A DNA stretch of 47,517 bases from an uncultured Cyclobacteriaceae bacterium (GCA_947492745.1 CANLOE010000052.1:1-47517); one strand, 5' to 3'. Shown: positions 27,065 to 36,925, counted from the first letter of the stretch. Numbers and translations: made by a program. The notes: a model not told the origin generated them from the sequence alone.

Positions 27065-27662
27065 ATATATGGTTATAAGGTTGTTAAAAAAATTGTTTGT
27101 TTCCTCCTCTTTCCTTTGTAGGGTAACTTGACAAAGACACTGGATATCAGCTATTTTGTTCTATTAGTTAGATCTACAAAAGCAAAAAATTTCTTCATCA
27201 TTATACTATTTACAATGATTCAGAACCCTAATAGAACGCATATCAATCGATTTACCATACACAAAAAAAATCAATAATTCAATAAATTTTCGAAGCTATT
27301 CAAAATCAAAACATTAATGGAAATACATTTTGGCTTGATATGTTCCTAGTACCGATTTGATTATTGAATAGCAACACTACTATCTCCCATTTCGTGCCTT
27401 AGAAATTGTTTTGAAAAAGAATGAAAAAATTTCCAGTGTGCGATTTGAGCTTAATGCATATTGTATTGTAATCTTCAGAGATAGTACAATAATGTGCATC
27501 CAGAGGGACTCTGACTCGCCCAAGCGTTCCGGTAATCTTTGCTCCACACTTGATACTGCCGGAGAATGTGAGTAGGATGAAGCCAATGAAGGTTCAGTGT
27601 AAACTTTGAATATAGGGGGATTTCGAAGCTCTTTCATAGTTGAAGCTATGAGCACTGCTTAT
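27065..27662. other. Non-coding stretch upstream of the condensation gene
   Basis: About 600 bp of low GC. No clear promoter of the TAnnTTTG type and no convincing gene. Short frames here have no family resemblance. Confidence 0.4.
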
Positions 27663-27823
27663 GAAGTGATTCAGACTTTTTCTTCTGGCTGCAAATAAGT
27701 CTTGTTTTACCCTGATCTTGACTTTTTCTCCTGACGTAACCTTGGCTACGCCGCTCAAAAAAGGCTTCACCGGGGCAAAAAATCCTTTATTTTCGCTTCA
27801 AAACAAAAAGTCTAAATCACTTC
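27663..27823. repeat. Palindromic MITE-like element, family D (single copy here)
   Basis: About 161 bp. Ends GAAGTGATTCAGACTTTTT and AAAAAGTCTAAATCACTTC are 19-bp inverted repeats with one mismatch. The centre CGTAACCTTGGCTACG is a further small dyad. Size and build match families A-C, but the ends differ. Confidence 0.6.
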
Positions 27824-27837
27824 TATCCTATATTCGC

Positions 27838-27879
27838 ACTATACTGCACTTTACATTGGAAAATAAATGCCATTGACTT
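27838..27879. repeat. 42-bp direct repeat (partner at 23419-23461)
   Basis: Begins ACTATACTGCACTTTACATT and ends GCCATTGACTT. The partner differs at a handful of positions. Nature unknown; it could be a conserved end of a lost insertion sequence. Confidence 0.5.
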
Positions 27880-28363
27880 GATCCGCATTATTCATTGGAC
27901 ATTTGTTTATGGATTTGCATACGGACAGTTGTCTTCAGCAATTGCTATTTGGCACTAACGAGTAGTTAATGGTTGCCCTAATTGATGGTTTTGCAGAAGT
28001 TGTCATACATTTTTTGAGTTTTTATGGTCGGTTTCGGGCAAGATTCAAGAATTGGACGCACCTATCCCATATAGTTGTTTTATACCCAAACGCAATTGTT
28101 TTGGGACAGATTGAAAATCATTGCGAAAGCAATGTTCCGTCCAGAGCGGCCCTAATGACCAATCCACTAATGACTATTTCACCAATGCAGGATTTTCCCC
28201 TAGTTTTATGAACCCCGGGTTTCCCATTTCACTATTTCTTGAGTATATCTGCCCACTACTTTACCGGACGATCAACTGCCTGAATATATCTTGGTGAAAA
28301 AACACTTTTGATAGCTGGCAATATATTCTCCTTTTGGTCTTTTTGATGGTAGCCCCAACTTTT
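27880..28363. other. Non-coding stretch
   Basis: No gene is recognised. The 80-aa plus-strand frame at 27969 has no family resemblance and probably is chance. Confidence 0.4.
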
Positions 28364-28533
28364 AACCCGGATCATGCATTGAAAAATCTACTGCGAATCT
28401 AAATAGCTGCAAACCGGTCGTTGCGCTACGTTTTTTGGATTCATCATAGCGGTGCTATGCTAAATCCAATAAAACTCCCTGATTTATGGATATGTAAACC
28501 CTCGTTACGAAGTCCCAACGCATGACTCAGGTT
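28364..28533. repeat. Palindromic MITE-like element, family B (copy B4, diverged)
   Basis: 170 bp with ends AACCCGGATCATGCATTG and CGCATGACTCAGGTT as imperfect inverted repeats and the family centre CATAGCGGTGCTATG. It abuts the C-terminal end of the IS1380 transposase remnant, whose frame does not continue beyond it. Confidence 0.65.
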
Positions 28534-29260
28534 GAACAATCGGGGCCTTATCGAGCCGACACACCACTTATGAGCTTCTTTGATACCGGTTTTTGCTATT
28601 TTTTGTTTGAGCAACAAAAACATTTCGCAGGCCAGGCTACTGATGAGCAACTTGAAAAAGTCAAAAAAAACCATGATTGAACAAACTATCGGAAAAGCAC
28701 ATGTTTTTGACCTCCTTGATTCTGTTTTCACTGGCCTCGCCACGTTTTATACAAATTTGGGTTTTAAATGTCGTATAAGATTCCGCGGGTCATTTTGGTT
28801 TCAATCAAGGCGATAACCGCAGGGATAGCAGCGCTATCCCGAGGATTGTCAACGCAGAGTGAAGCAAAATGAACAGGAAGATAGGCGATTTTAAAAGCTA
28901 AGTTTGTATTACATAGATTTCAAAGTAGATTTCCCGGGCATCTTTTTCGGGCAGGTCACTTACGGTATGCCGGGTATTCAAGCCTTTGCCCGTGCTTTCT
29001 ATTTTGACATAGCATTGTTGTTCCCTGTGCCAACTCTTGGCCTGATAGGTATAGCTGATAAAATGTTGATGTTTCCCGTGATGTTGAATGTATAAATGGA
29101 ATACGACTTTTCCTGCCCGGTTCACCTTTTTTTCGACCTATCGTTACCAGTCAGTCCCAACACAAAGCCGAGGTTCTCCTCCTCTGACAGCTTGTAAAAG
29201 GCCGCTCCGTTTAACCCACTATCGGCACGCACTTCACTTTTTCTTGAGCATAAAGCAAAA
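28534..29260 (-). pseudogene. IS1380-family transposase remnant, split by a family C element
   Basis: Minus-strand fragments line up in order with the C-terminal two thirds of an IS1380 transposase. First 'EVRADSGLNGAAFYKL' and 'GFVLGLTGND' (29235-29145), then after a frameshift in an A run 'VFHLYIQHHGKHQHF' and 'TYQAKSWHREQQCYVKIES' (to about 28912). The family C element C2 follows, and then 'RGEASENRIKEVKNMCFSD' and, after another frameshift, 'FKLLISSLACEMFLLLKQK'. 'RADSG' is the region of a catalytic Asp. The N-terminal third is missing, and the C-terminus stops at repeat B4. Not functional. Confidence 0.75.
28750..28909. repeat. Palindromic MITE-like element, family C (copy C2), inserted in an IS1380 gene
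   Basis: 160 bp, nearly identical to C1. It is flanked by TA on both sides (28748-28749 and 28910-28911). Removing the element and one TA rejoins the IS1380 codons as E-I-Y-V-K-R-G-E-A in frame. This shows that the unit is mobile, defines its exact ends, and gives TA as target duplication. Confidence 0.8.
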
Positions 29261-29319
29261 AAAGCTGTAAAAAAACAATCTACCGAATCTTATACGGCAT
29301 CGGCATCCATATTTACATA

Positions 29320-29488
29320 AACCCAGAATGTTCGTTGGAACTTCGTCATGAGGGCTTAAATGGCAATACATCAGTGCGTTTTCTTGGATTCAGCGTAGCA
29401 CCGCTACGGTTAATTCGAAAAACGCATTCATTTACTGATTTGAAGCCAGTTAAGTCCGGAATAGATTTTCTAATGGACATTTTGGGAT
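29320..29488. repeat. Palindromic MITE-like element, family B (copy B2)
   Basis: Nearly identical to B1 but inverted. Ends AACCCAGAATG and CATTTTGGGAT. It directly abuts a family A element that starts at 29490. Confidence 0.8.
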
Positions 29489-29489
29489 A

Positions 29490-29660
29490 AACCCAAAATA
29501 ATCAATAGCCTTCCTATTCCGAGCATAAATTGCTGCAAGATCAGCGGTTTGCACTACGTAGGTGCGTCACCTTAGTGATACAAAAACCTCCTCTCCCAAA
29601 CCACTGATTTTATTACTTCTTTATGTTCTCATGACGAAATACTATCGATCAATTTGGGAT
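29490..29660. repeat. Palindromic MITE-like element, family A (copy A2)
   Basis: 171 bp, starts AACCCAAAATAATCAATAGC and ends ATCGATCAATTTGGGAT, inverted relative to A1. The inner arms (ATCAGCGGTTT / AAACCACTGAT) are kept. Confidence 0.75.
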
Positions 29661-29724
29661 AAAGCGCCCTTTTTCCTTAGAGGAAGCTTATATCTGATGG
29701 GGGTTTCCGCAAATAGCGCGCGCC

Positions 29725-30516
29725 TCAGAAAAAGGACCTGCTGTCGGCAGAGGCCTTTTCGGTCATATCTCTGACCGCACTTTTCCCTAAGTATCTATCG
29801 ATAAAGGCATGTGCGACGTATAACAATGGAGTTATCAACACGGCGACCAGAAACTTATACATATAATTGATAGCACCGACGGAAAGCACCAAGGTCAGGC
29901 TCCAGTTACCCAGTAAGTAAAAGGCAACGAACAGTACCACAAAACTATCCACCAACTGTGATACCAAGGTAGAGCCTGTTGCCCTTAGCCAGATCTTGTC
30001 ACTTCCTGTGATACTTCTGAGCTTATGAAATACGTAGGCATCCAGAAACTGCCCTATCAAAAAGGCCAACAGTGAGGCGACAATAATGCCCATACTCTGA
30101 AGGTATACTTTGTTAAAGGCGAAGTCGATATTGAAAGGGTTTCCTTCCACATCAGTAGCATTGAGTTCCAGCCAGACTTGTGCTGGCGGTAGCTCCGTCA
30201 CCAAATAGATAGCAACAAAAGCATAAGATATCAGTGCTACGGTCAGTAAGCTCAACCTTCTCACTCCCGGTTTTCCAAAATATTCGTTGATAATGTCCGT
30301 AGTTATGAACACTACAGGCCATAAGGTCACTCCTGCTGTAAGATTAAAGTTGTAGACTTCTCCGAATATCTTGATGTCAATGGGAGCTATACCTAGAGTA
30401 GCTTCGGCCGAGAAGAGTTTTGAGCCTATGATTTCCGCGAGAAGTGCGTTGGTGATGAATATGCCTGCCAATACAATGAAAAGGCCTATCTTTTTATCTT
30501 TGAACATAAAAGTCAA
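29725..30516 (-). CDS. Queuosine precursor transporter (YhhQ/VUT family), 263 aa
   Basis: Integral membrane protein with about six to seven spans. Family-typical segments: 'LLAEIIGSKLF', 'AGVTLWPVVFITTDIINEYFG' split around a Pro, 'SLLAFLIGQFLDAYVFHKLR', 'ATGSTLVSQLVDSFVVLFVAF' split by a polar Ser/Gln pair, and 'NYMYKFLVAVLITPLLYVAH'. Members import preQ0/preQ1 or queuine for tRNA modification. The gene stands alone, with a family B repeat starting 33 bp upstream of its ATG. Confidence 0.9.
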   Translation of the reverse strand: MTFMFKDKKIGLFIVLAGIFITNALLAEIIGSKLFSAEATLGIAPIDIKIFGEVYNFNLTAGVTLWPVVFITTDIINEYFGKPGVRRLSLLTVALISYAFVAIYLVTELPPAQVWLELNATDVEGNPFNIDFAFNKVYLQSMGIIVASLLAFLIGQFLDAYVFHKLRSITGSDKIWLRATGSTLVSQLVDSFVVLFVAFYLLGNWSLTLVLSVGAINYMYKFLVAVLITPLLYVAHAFIDRYLGKSAVRDMTEKASADSRSFF

Positions 30517-30548
30517 TCGTTGGTTGGGATTGTCAATCGGTTTTATTC

Positions 30549-30718
30549 GACCCGAATTATGTACAGGAGCATCATGGCAAGGGTTTAAAGCACAATAAAT
30601 CAGTAGATTTTCTTGGATTCATCATAGCACCGCTACGGCTAATCCGAAAAACAAGTCCATTTTCCCGATTTGAAGTAACTTAAGTCTGCAACTGAGGTGC
30701 TAATGCATGATTCGAGTT
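30549..30718. repeat. Palindromic MITE-like element, family B (copy B5, diverged)
   Basis: 170 bp with ends CGACCCGAATTATG and GCATGATTCGAGTT and the centre CATAGCACCGCTACGG. It lies in the gap between the queuosine transporter and ribonuclease Z genes, close to the transporter start. Confidence 0.6.
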
Positions 30719-30900
30719 CAACTGAACGTATCTAGATAATACCAGAGCAGTCAATTTTGTTTTTAGAATAAGCTAAAGGTCTATACTGAAATCCATACCG
30801 TAAAGATTCTATGAGAATGGATTTCCCCTGAAAGCCCATACATAGACCTGTTTCAGAATAACCTTGACCAAAGGGGACTCTCCTGATGACAGTTTTTTTC

Positions 30901-31818
30901 TTAGAGATGCACCTCAAAATCTTTCCCCTCAATAGCCAGAAATGTATTGGGAAAAACTGCTCTTGCCTCTTCTTCAAAAGGAGTCAAATCCTTGTAACGG
31001 GCCGAAAAATGCCCTATCAACAAGCGTTCCACATCGGCCCTTAGCGCAATGGTAGCTGCCTGTTTTGTCGTAGAATGATAGGTTTGTTCTGCCCAGAAGT
31101 CCTTCTCATCGAGGAATGTAGCTTCGTGGTACAATAAGTCAACGCCCTGTATATGAGGAATGATACTTTCCTCATACTTGGTATCCGAACAATAAGCGTA
31201 TCCCCTTGATTTTCTAGGGTCTAAGGTCACGCTTTCATTTTCTATAAGGATATCACCCTTTTCATCTTTGATGTCCTCACCTTTCTTCAAAGCTTTCAGG
31301 TATTCTATGGGCATATCTTCCGGTATCTTTTCCTTATTGATACGCCTTGATTTTGCTTTTTCCCTGAAAACAAAACCAGAGCATTGTATGCGGTGATTCA
31401 GTGGAAAGGCCTGAACGGTAATCAAATCATCCTCATAAAGTGTGTGTGATTTTTGATTGTCCACTTGCTGGAAGATTATATCGTAGTTCAGTACCGTAAA
31501 AGAGTATTTGAGCTGTATGGTGATGATTTCCCGCAGACCTTGTGGACCGTAAATGTACAAAGGAGCCTCTCTTCCTTGTAAATGCATGGTTTTGACCAGT
31601 CCTATAAGACCTAAATAGTGATCACCATGAAGATGACTAATGAATACGCGGGTTATCTTTTGAGCTTTGACTTTGTACTCACTCAACTGTAGCTGTGTAC
31701 CTTCTCCACAATCGATAAGGAAGAAGTGTCGGTCTATCTGTAATAATTGAGCACTATGATGCCTACCATAAGCCGGCATGGCAGAATTCGACCCGAGTAT
31801 CTTAACGGTAAATGTCAA
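30901..31818 (-). CDS. rnz: Ribonuclease Z
   Basis: Metallo-beta-lactamase fold nuclease that trims tRNA 3' ends. The zinc motif HLHGDH is at residues 62-67, with 'FLIDCGEGTQLQL' before it (about 33-45); further ligands lie in 'HRIQCSGFVF', 'YCSDTKY', and 'YHSTTKQAA' followed by 'LIGHFSARY'. The length of 305 aa is normal. It follows the STAS gene by 13 bp, a pairing common in Bacteroidota, so both likely share one transcript. Confidence 0.95.
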   Translation of the reverse strand: MTFTVKILGSNSAMPAYGRHHSAQLLQIDRHFFLIDCGEGTQLQLSEYKVKAQKITRVFISHLHGDHYLGLIGLVKTMHLQGREAPLYIYGPQGLREIITIQLKYSFTVLNYDIIFQQVDNQKSHTLYEDDLITVQAFPLNHRIQCSGFVFREKAKSRRINKEKIPEDMPIEYLKALKKGEDIKDEKGDILIENESVTLDPRKSRGYAYCSDTKYEESIIPHIQGVDLLYHEATFLDEKDFWAEQTYHSTTKQAATIALRADVERLLIGHFSARYKDLTPFEEEARAVFPNTFLAIEGKDFEVHL

Positions 31819-31831
31819 ATCCTCTGACTAT

Positions 31832-32227
31832 TTATAAACCGTCGCTATCACCTTCTCTTCCACTTTTAAGTTCATTTTCTATTTCGGTCATGAACACGGC
31901 ATCTACGGCCTCCTCAGTGGTGGGCAGTATGTTCAGCACACTATCCAGCTGAGATATCTTGATGAGTTTCATCGTATGGTCAGAGAGTCCGGAAAGAACG
32001 AAGGCTCCCCCGTCTTCGCCGACGACCCTATTGCCTACCAGTAAGGCACTCAATCCAGAGGAATCGGTATATTTGACCTCGGACAGGTCCAAAATTATAT
32101 TTTTGACTCCCTCTGCATGTAGTGTAATCAATTCTGATTTGACATTGGGAGCTATACTTGAATCCATTTTTTCCTCATTGAGTTTAAAAATGGTATATTT
32201 TTCTTGTTTGTCTACGCTATATTTCAT
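31832..32227 (-). CDS. STAS-domain protein (anti-sigma factor antagonist type)
   Basis: A single STAS domain. The phospho-acceptor region 'YTDSSGLSALL' has the conserved D-S-S-G pattern with the Ser that is phosphorylated in SpoIIAA-type proteins. The start MKYSVDKQEKYTIFKL at 32227 fits the first strand of the domain; the frame is open to 32281 but those 18 residues match nothing. The C-terminus is acidic. No partner kinase or sigma factor is in the window, so the target is unknown. Confidence 0.85.
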   Translation of the reverse strand: MKYSVDKQEKYTIFKLNEEKMDSSIAPNVKSELITLHAEGVKNIILDLSEVKYTDSSGLSALLVGNRVVGEDGGAFVLSGLSDHTMKLIKISQLDSVLNILPTTEEAVDAVFMTEIENELKSGREGDSDGL

Positions 32228-32416
32228 TTGTGTATTGATTTTGTTGTTGGAGACCTCATCGAGTCGAAACGATACCACCATCCGTACTGGATACGCATCA
32301 TGATAGGTGACAGTACAGCATAACTGCTCTCTCCAAAATATCTACCTTCTATCTTTGCCACATACTATAAATCAACATTGGTACCTTGATGAATGCTGTA
32401 TGCTATCAAGATGTCT

Positions 32417-32448
32417 CAAATTTACACTATATTTTCATATAGCATCAA
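32417..32448 (-). promoter_or_regulatory. Putative promoter of the STAS-rnz operon
   Basis: On the minus strand TTG (32446-32448), a 21-nt spacer and TAAATTTG (32417-32424), an exact TAnnTTTG -7 box. It would leave a leader of about 180 nt. Confidence 0.4.
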
Positions 32449-32590
32449 TAAAATGAGCTTACATTGTCCAAATCTTTCGTATCTCCATACGATAAGTACG
32501 GTAAAACGTCGGGAACATTACGCTGTGACCTACTGGTAGGATACTAAAATCGGTCGGAACAATATAGTAAAAATTCAGCTGATCTGCATC

Positions 32591-33523
32591 TCACAAAGCA
32601 TCAACAATGTTCCTATTGATCCTGTTCAGTACATCTTGCGTTTCTTCTTTTTCTAATTTTCGGCCTGTTATTTTTTCGAACAGTTCCTGATACCTTTCGG
32701 AGATGGACCGCACCACATTTTGGTCCATGACAGGCACTTTCTGCCCTTCCTTACCCTGAAACCCATTACTGATCAACCACTGCCGAACAAACTCTTTGGA
32801 GAGCTGTTTTTGAGTTTCTCCTTTCTGTTGGCGTTCTTTATAGCCTTCTGCATAGAAGTAACGAGAGGAATCGGGAGTATGCACCTCATCGATCAAGACG
32901 ATTTCTCCTTCATATTTTCCAAACTCGTATTTGGTATCGACCAATAGGAGTCCCTTCTCCTTGGCCAGTGCCGTTCCTCTTTGAAAAAGTGCCTTGGTAT
33001 AGGCTTCCAATTGTTCGTAGTCAATGGCACTCACCAAACCTTGCTCCAGAATAGCCGCCTTCGATATATCTTCATCATGCCCTTCATCCGCTTTTGTGGT
33101 CGGGGTGATAATGGGTTGTGGAAACGGATCGTTTTCCTTCAATCCTTCCGGTAATGTCACACCGCACAGTGTTCTTTTGCCCGAACGGTATTCGCGCCAA
33201 GCATGACCTGCTAGATAGCCCCTGATAACCATCTCTACCTTAAATGGGGTACACTTCTTACCAATGGTCACGTTCGGGTCAGGGGAGTCGCTGGCCCAGT
33301 TGGGAACGATATCTTCGGTAGCCTTCAGATTATATGCTGCTATCTGGTTCAGCACTTGACCTTTAAAAGGGATAGCCTCTGGTAGGACTACGTCAAAAGC
33401 GGATATCCTATCCGTAGCAATCATGACCAGTTTATCTGCGAAATAATAGACATCCCTTACCTTACCTCGATAAAAACCCTCCTGACCCTCGAATGTAAAA
33501 TTGGTTTCCTTAATTGCCGTCAT
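32591..33523 (-). CDS. purC: Phosphoribosylaminoimidazole-succinocarboxamide synthase
   Basis: SAICAR synthase of purine biosynthesis, which joins CAIR and aspartate using ATP. Clear family motifs: '[20 protein letters not shown]' at the start, '[16 protein letters not shown]', '[20 protein letters not shown]' and 'PDSSRYF'. At 310 aa it is longer than the E. coli enzyme and fits the long form common in Bacteroidota. Monocistronic as far as can be seen. Confidence 0.95.
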   Translation of the reverse strand: MTAIKETNFTFEGQEGFYRGKVRDVYYFADKLVMIATDRISAFDVVLPEAIPFKGQVLNQIAAYNLKATEDIVPNWASDSPDPNVTIGKKCTPFKVEMVIRGYLAGHAWREYRSGKRTLCGVTLPEGLKENDPFPQPIITPTTKADEGHDEDISKAAILEQGLVSAIDYEQLEAYTKALFQRGTALAKEKGLLLVDTKYEFGKYEGEIVLIDEVHTPDSSRYFYAEGYKERQQKGETQKQLSKEFVRQWLISNGFQGKEGQKVPVMDQNVVRSISERYQELFEKITGRKLEKEETQDVLNRINRNIVDAL

Positions 33524-33616
33524 TGATTGTATTCTGTTTTTTAGCTCTCGCGAACATTTTCATGCTCTATTTGGTGATAAGGCGAATACTGGATAACAGC
33601 CATCATCCTTAGTGGG

Positions 33617-33646
33617 CAAATTTAGGAATGGGGACACACTTTCAAA
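33617..33646 (-). promoter_or_regulatory. Putative purC promoter
   Basis: On the minus strand TTTG (33643-33646), an 18-nt spacer and TAAATTTG (33617-33624), a full match to the Bacteroidota -7 box. The start codon of purC follows after about 90 nt. It overlaps the end of the YwqK-like gene. Confidence 0.45.
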
Positions 33647-33659
33647 ACAAATGCCATTT

Positions 33660-35045
33660 TTAATTCTCCTCAACTCCCGTGTCGGGGACTTCTATCCGCT
33701 CTTCTTTCACCAACTTACCGTTACTGTAGGTCTGTTTTTTTGTTGCTTGTCCGGCTTCATCAAAATAGGTCCACTCTCCTACTTTTCTATTGGCTGTATA
33801 GCTACCGGAGAGAGCTACTTGCCCATTTTCGTGATATTCTTTATAAGGGCCATGTCGGGTATCGGACTTATATTGGGTTTCGGATTTCGTCTCTCCTGAG
33901 GGGTAATAGGTCTTCGCTGTTCCTATCTTGACATCGTACTGAAAAGGGGTTTCGGACTGGGGTATACCCGTTTCATAATACATCATCTTTGGCCCAAGGC
34001 GCTTTCCGTTTTTAAACGTTTCCTTGAGCTTCTCCTTGCCATTTGGATAATAACTGACCGAGGTCCCGGAGGCTTCTCCTTCTTTCGTATAGCTTTCGGA
34101 CTTCAGGGTACCGTCCTCATAGTAGTCTTTGATATGACTGTCCTTTCCATCGTTACTGTAGTTTCCTTTTGTCTTTAACCGGCCATCAGGGTAGTAGTGT
34201 AGGCTTTGTCCATTTTTCTTCCCTTTTTTATAGGTAATACGGTGACGCAGCTGCCCCGAGGCATAATAGCCTTTATTATCTCCGTGAAGTTCTCCATTGA
34301 GGTAACTCCCTTCCAGCACTAGCTTTCCGGATCGGTCATAGGTCTTAAAGGTCCCGTTCTTGGTACCACTATCGTTATGGGATTCGGTATCCAGCTGACC
34401 ATTGTCATAATAGGTCTTGTAGTAGCCGTTCAGGACCCCACTGGTGTAATTTCCTTCCGTATGCAATTGTCCATTGGGGAAATACGTTTTCGTGATACCC
34501 GTCTGTTTTCCACTGACATAGTTGATCTCACTTTTCAGTACTTTGTCATTTCCATCATAGTATACCCTCACCAGCCCATCAGGCTGACCGTCAACAAAGA
34601 AGCCTTTGCTTTTCAGTCGACCACTTTCGTAATAGAGCAAAAGGGTATCTGCCAAATCATCATTGCTGAAGTATCCTTTCTGTAACAGTTCCCCGTTGGG
34701 GGCATAGACCTTGACGGGACCTTCTTTGATTCCGTTCTTGAAGTAAATCGTACGCTGTAGCTGTCCGTCAGGATAGTACTCTGAAAACCGGGCTATTTTC
34801 TTTCCTTCTTCAAAAGTGCCTTCCATAGCAATTTCCCCATTGGTATGGAAGCGTCGATACTTTCCATGGATACTCTCCGGGTCATTGGTCAGTAACCGGT
34901 ACTGTTCTTTGATTACTTCTTTTTTATCATCATGATAAGTCCTGACCTCTTTCTGCGCTCTTGAAACATGTACCATCGCCAGAAAGCAAATAAACACTAT
35001 GGTTATCTTCCACCGCTTCGCATAAGACCCAAAACTCATTGTCAT
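33660..35045 (-). CDS. YwqK-type / MORN-like repeat protein, secreted, 461 aa
   Basis: A hydrophobic N-terminal segment (about residues 13-30, after 'KRWK') looks like a signal peptide. The rest is around sixteen repeats of about 23 residues with the pattern Y-Y-x-(N/D)-G-x-L-x-x-E, e.g. 'YYDNGQLDTESH', 'YYPDGRLKTKGNY'. This is the MORN_2/YwqK family often labelled as an antitoxin, although most Bacteroidota members have no toxin partner and are of unknown role. No toxin gene is adjacent. Probably a surface or periplasmic beta-sheet repeat protein. Confidence 0.85.
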   Translation of the reverse strand: MTMSFGSYAKRWKITIVFICFLAMVHVSRAQKEVRTYHDDKKEVIKEQYRLLTNDPESIHGKYRRFHTNGEIAMEGTFEEGKKIARFSEYYPDGQLQRTIYFKNGIKEGPVKVYAPNGELLQKGYFSNDDLADTLLLYYESGRLKSKGFFVDGQPDGLVRVYYDGNDKVLKSEINYVSGKQTGITKTYFPNGQLHTEGNYTSGVLNGYYKTYYDNGQLDTESHNDSGTKNGTFKTYDRSGKLVLEGSYLNGELHGDNKGYYASGQLRHRITYKKGKKNGQSLHYYPDGRLKTKGNYSNDGKDSHIKDYYEDGTLKSESYTKEGEASGTSVSYYPNGKEKLKETFKNGKRLGPKMMYYETGIPQSETPFQYDVKIGTAKTYYPSGETKSETQYKSDTRHGPYKEYHENGQVALSGSYTANRKVGEWTYFDEAGQATKKQTYSNGKLVKEERIEVPDTGVEEN

Positions 35046-35349
35046 TTTATCTTTCTTTATATTAGTTTACTATATCCCTTTTACTATTAACGAGAATAGA
35101 GCATAATGTTTCGTATTGTACCAGTAGAAAATGTTGTCATCCAGTGGTCATCGGCGTTCATCATGACCAGAACGGGGCAGTTCCACAGACCGTCTTGGTA
35201 TTTTTTCTATGATTGTAATGGCAAAAGCCTCACGTAATCCACGCAAGGCCCTGACTATTATTGTATCAGCATATTAGCTAACCGATAGGTCAACAATCTT
35301 TCCTCTGATGGCATCTATTGACGTATCGAACCTAGTATCATTGTAAAAG
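35046..35349. other. Gap of 304 bp
   Basis: Nothing recognised: no repeat, no clear promoter, no coding frame of note. Confidence 0.4.
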
Positions 35350-36528
35350 CTACGTACGCTCTACCACAATGGCCGAGGCTCCACCACCGCCATTGCATAT
35401 TCCGGCCACGCCTATACCCGCATTGTTCTGATTCAATACGCTGTAAAGTGTCGTGATGATTCTTGCCCCCGAGCAGCCTAAAGGATGTCCGAGAGAGACC
35501 GCCCCTCCATTGACATTTACTTTTTCGGCATCCAGCTCCAGTTTTATGTTATTGGCAATGGCCACGGCAGAAAAAGCTTCGTTGATCTCGTAAAAGTCCA
35601 CATCACCTTTCTCTACTCCCGCCTGTTGCATGGCTTTGGGTATCGCCAGTGAGGGCGAAGTAGTGAACCATAGCGGGTCTTGGGCTGCATCTGCAAAACC
35701 ACGTATCCTGGCCAGTGGTCGAAGGCCCAGTTCTTCCATTTTCTTTTTGCTCATCAGTACGAGTGCCGCGGCACCATCATTGATGGTAGAGGCATTGGCC
35801 GCAGTGACTGTACCCTCTTTCGAAAACACAGGGCGCAACTTGGGTATTTTCTCAAATTTCACATTCTTATACTCTTCATCCTCACTGATGATCAGTGGGT
35901 CGCCTTTCCTTTGTGGAATACTTACAGGAATCACCTCATCTTTGAACTTACCGGCTTCCCAAGAGGCCTTGGAGCGTTCGTATGAACTGATGGCATATTC
36001 ATCCTGCATCTCTCTGGTAATTCCCATTTCCTTTGCGGTATTGTCGGCGCAGTTGCCCATAGGGAATTCATTGTACACTTCCCATAGACCGTCTTTCAGT
36101 AGGCCATCGACCAGCTCTCCGTTACCATACTTGTAGCCATACCTTGCTTTGGGGATGTAATAGGGAATATTGGACATACTTTCCATCCCCCCGGCAATGA
36201 CCACGTCCTGTAGCCCTAGCATGATGGATTGTGCACCGAGCATTACGGTCTTCATCCCTGAAGAACATACTTTGTTGACCGTTGTACAGGGCACATTGTG
36301 CCCTATTCCAGCTGCTATGGCGGCTTGACGGGCAGGAGCCTGTCCCAGATTGGCCGAGATGACATTGCCCATATAGACTTCCTCAACCTGATCGGTCTCT
36401 AGGCCTATCTTTTCCAAGGTACCCTTTATGGCTGCCGTACCTAATTCTACAGCGGACAAGGGTGCCAGACTTCCTCCGAAACTTCCTATAGGGGTACGGG
36501 CAAGGGATACGATATATACTTCTTCCAT
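35350..36528 (-). CDS. Acetyl-CoA C-acetyltransferase (thiolase), 392 aa
   Basis: Condenses two acetyl-CoA or cleaves acetoacetyl-CoA. The nucleophile Cys88 lies in 'VNKVCSSGMK', His348 in 'SLGHPLGCSGAR' and the second catalytic Cys378 in 'GICNGGGGA'; the spacing equals that of the well-studied biosynthetic thiolases. The active-site 'NEAF' is present too. No other beta-oxidation or ketone-body gene is near, so the pathway cannot be told from context. Confidence 0.95.
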   Translation of the reverse strand: MEEVYIVSLARTPIGSFGGSLAPLSAVELGTAAIKGTLEKIGLETDQVEEVYMGNVISANLGQAPARQAAIAAGIGHNVPCTTVNKVCSSGMKTVMLGAQSIMLGLQDVVIAGGMESMSNIPYYIPKARYGYKYGNGELVDGLLKDGLWEVYNEFPMGNCADNTAKEMGITREMQDEYAISSYERSKASWEAGKFKDEVIPVSIPQRKGDPLIISEDEEYKNVKFEKIPKLRPVFSKEGTVTAANASTINDGAAALVLMSKKKMEELGLRPLARIRGFADAAQDPLWFTTSPSLAIPKAMQQAGVEKGDVDFYEINEAFSAVAIANNIKLELDAEKVNVNGGAVSLGHPLGCSGARIITTLYSVLNQNNAGIGVAGICNGGGGASAIVVERT

Positions 36529-36925
36529 ATGATTTCTATGATTAGGGATTAATGGTAAAATTGTAATACAACAGGAGTATGATTCTTCCCAAAAGCAAAA
36601 TTGCTCCCATCAATGTATAGGTCATGACTTTATACTCCCTATCAGAACCTACTGTTTGCATTAAAAACCGTAAGGAACCAAATACACTCTGGCTTGAAGG
36701 CCTCGGGGTCAATGAAAAGGATACTATGGAGAAAGCTCGTAGCTATTATATCCTATCTCAAATCTTTACCCATCAACAAATCCATTTGTCTGATTTTTTT
36801 GTTGGCTATTATCCGTTCTATATTCCCAAAAAATGGGATGTGTTCGTCTAATCTCTGTTATTTTTACAGTCTAAAATATGACAAATAAGATTGGATAAAA
36901 AGTTTATGCCTGATTTCCGATCTCT
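36529..36925. other. Gap of 397 bp
   Basis: No convincing gene. Two short plus-strand frames (up to 75 aa) have no family resemblance. No repeat recognised. Confidence 0.4.

Noticed and set aside
33660-35045. A toxin-antitoxin module based on the YwqK name
   Set aside because: No toxin-like gene is adjacent, and the protein looks secreted and repetitive; the name is inherited from the family.
36624-36888. Plus-strand frames of 64-75 aa between batC and the thiolase gene
   Set aside because: They overlap each other in different frames, lack ribosome sites or family resemblance, and are AT-rich like plain intergenic DNA.
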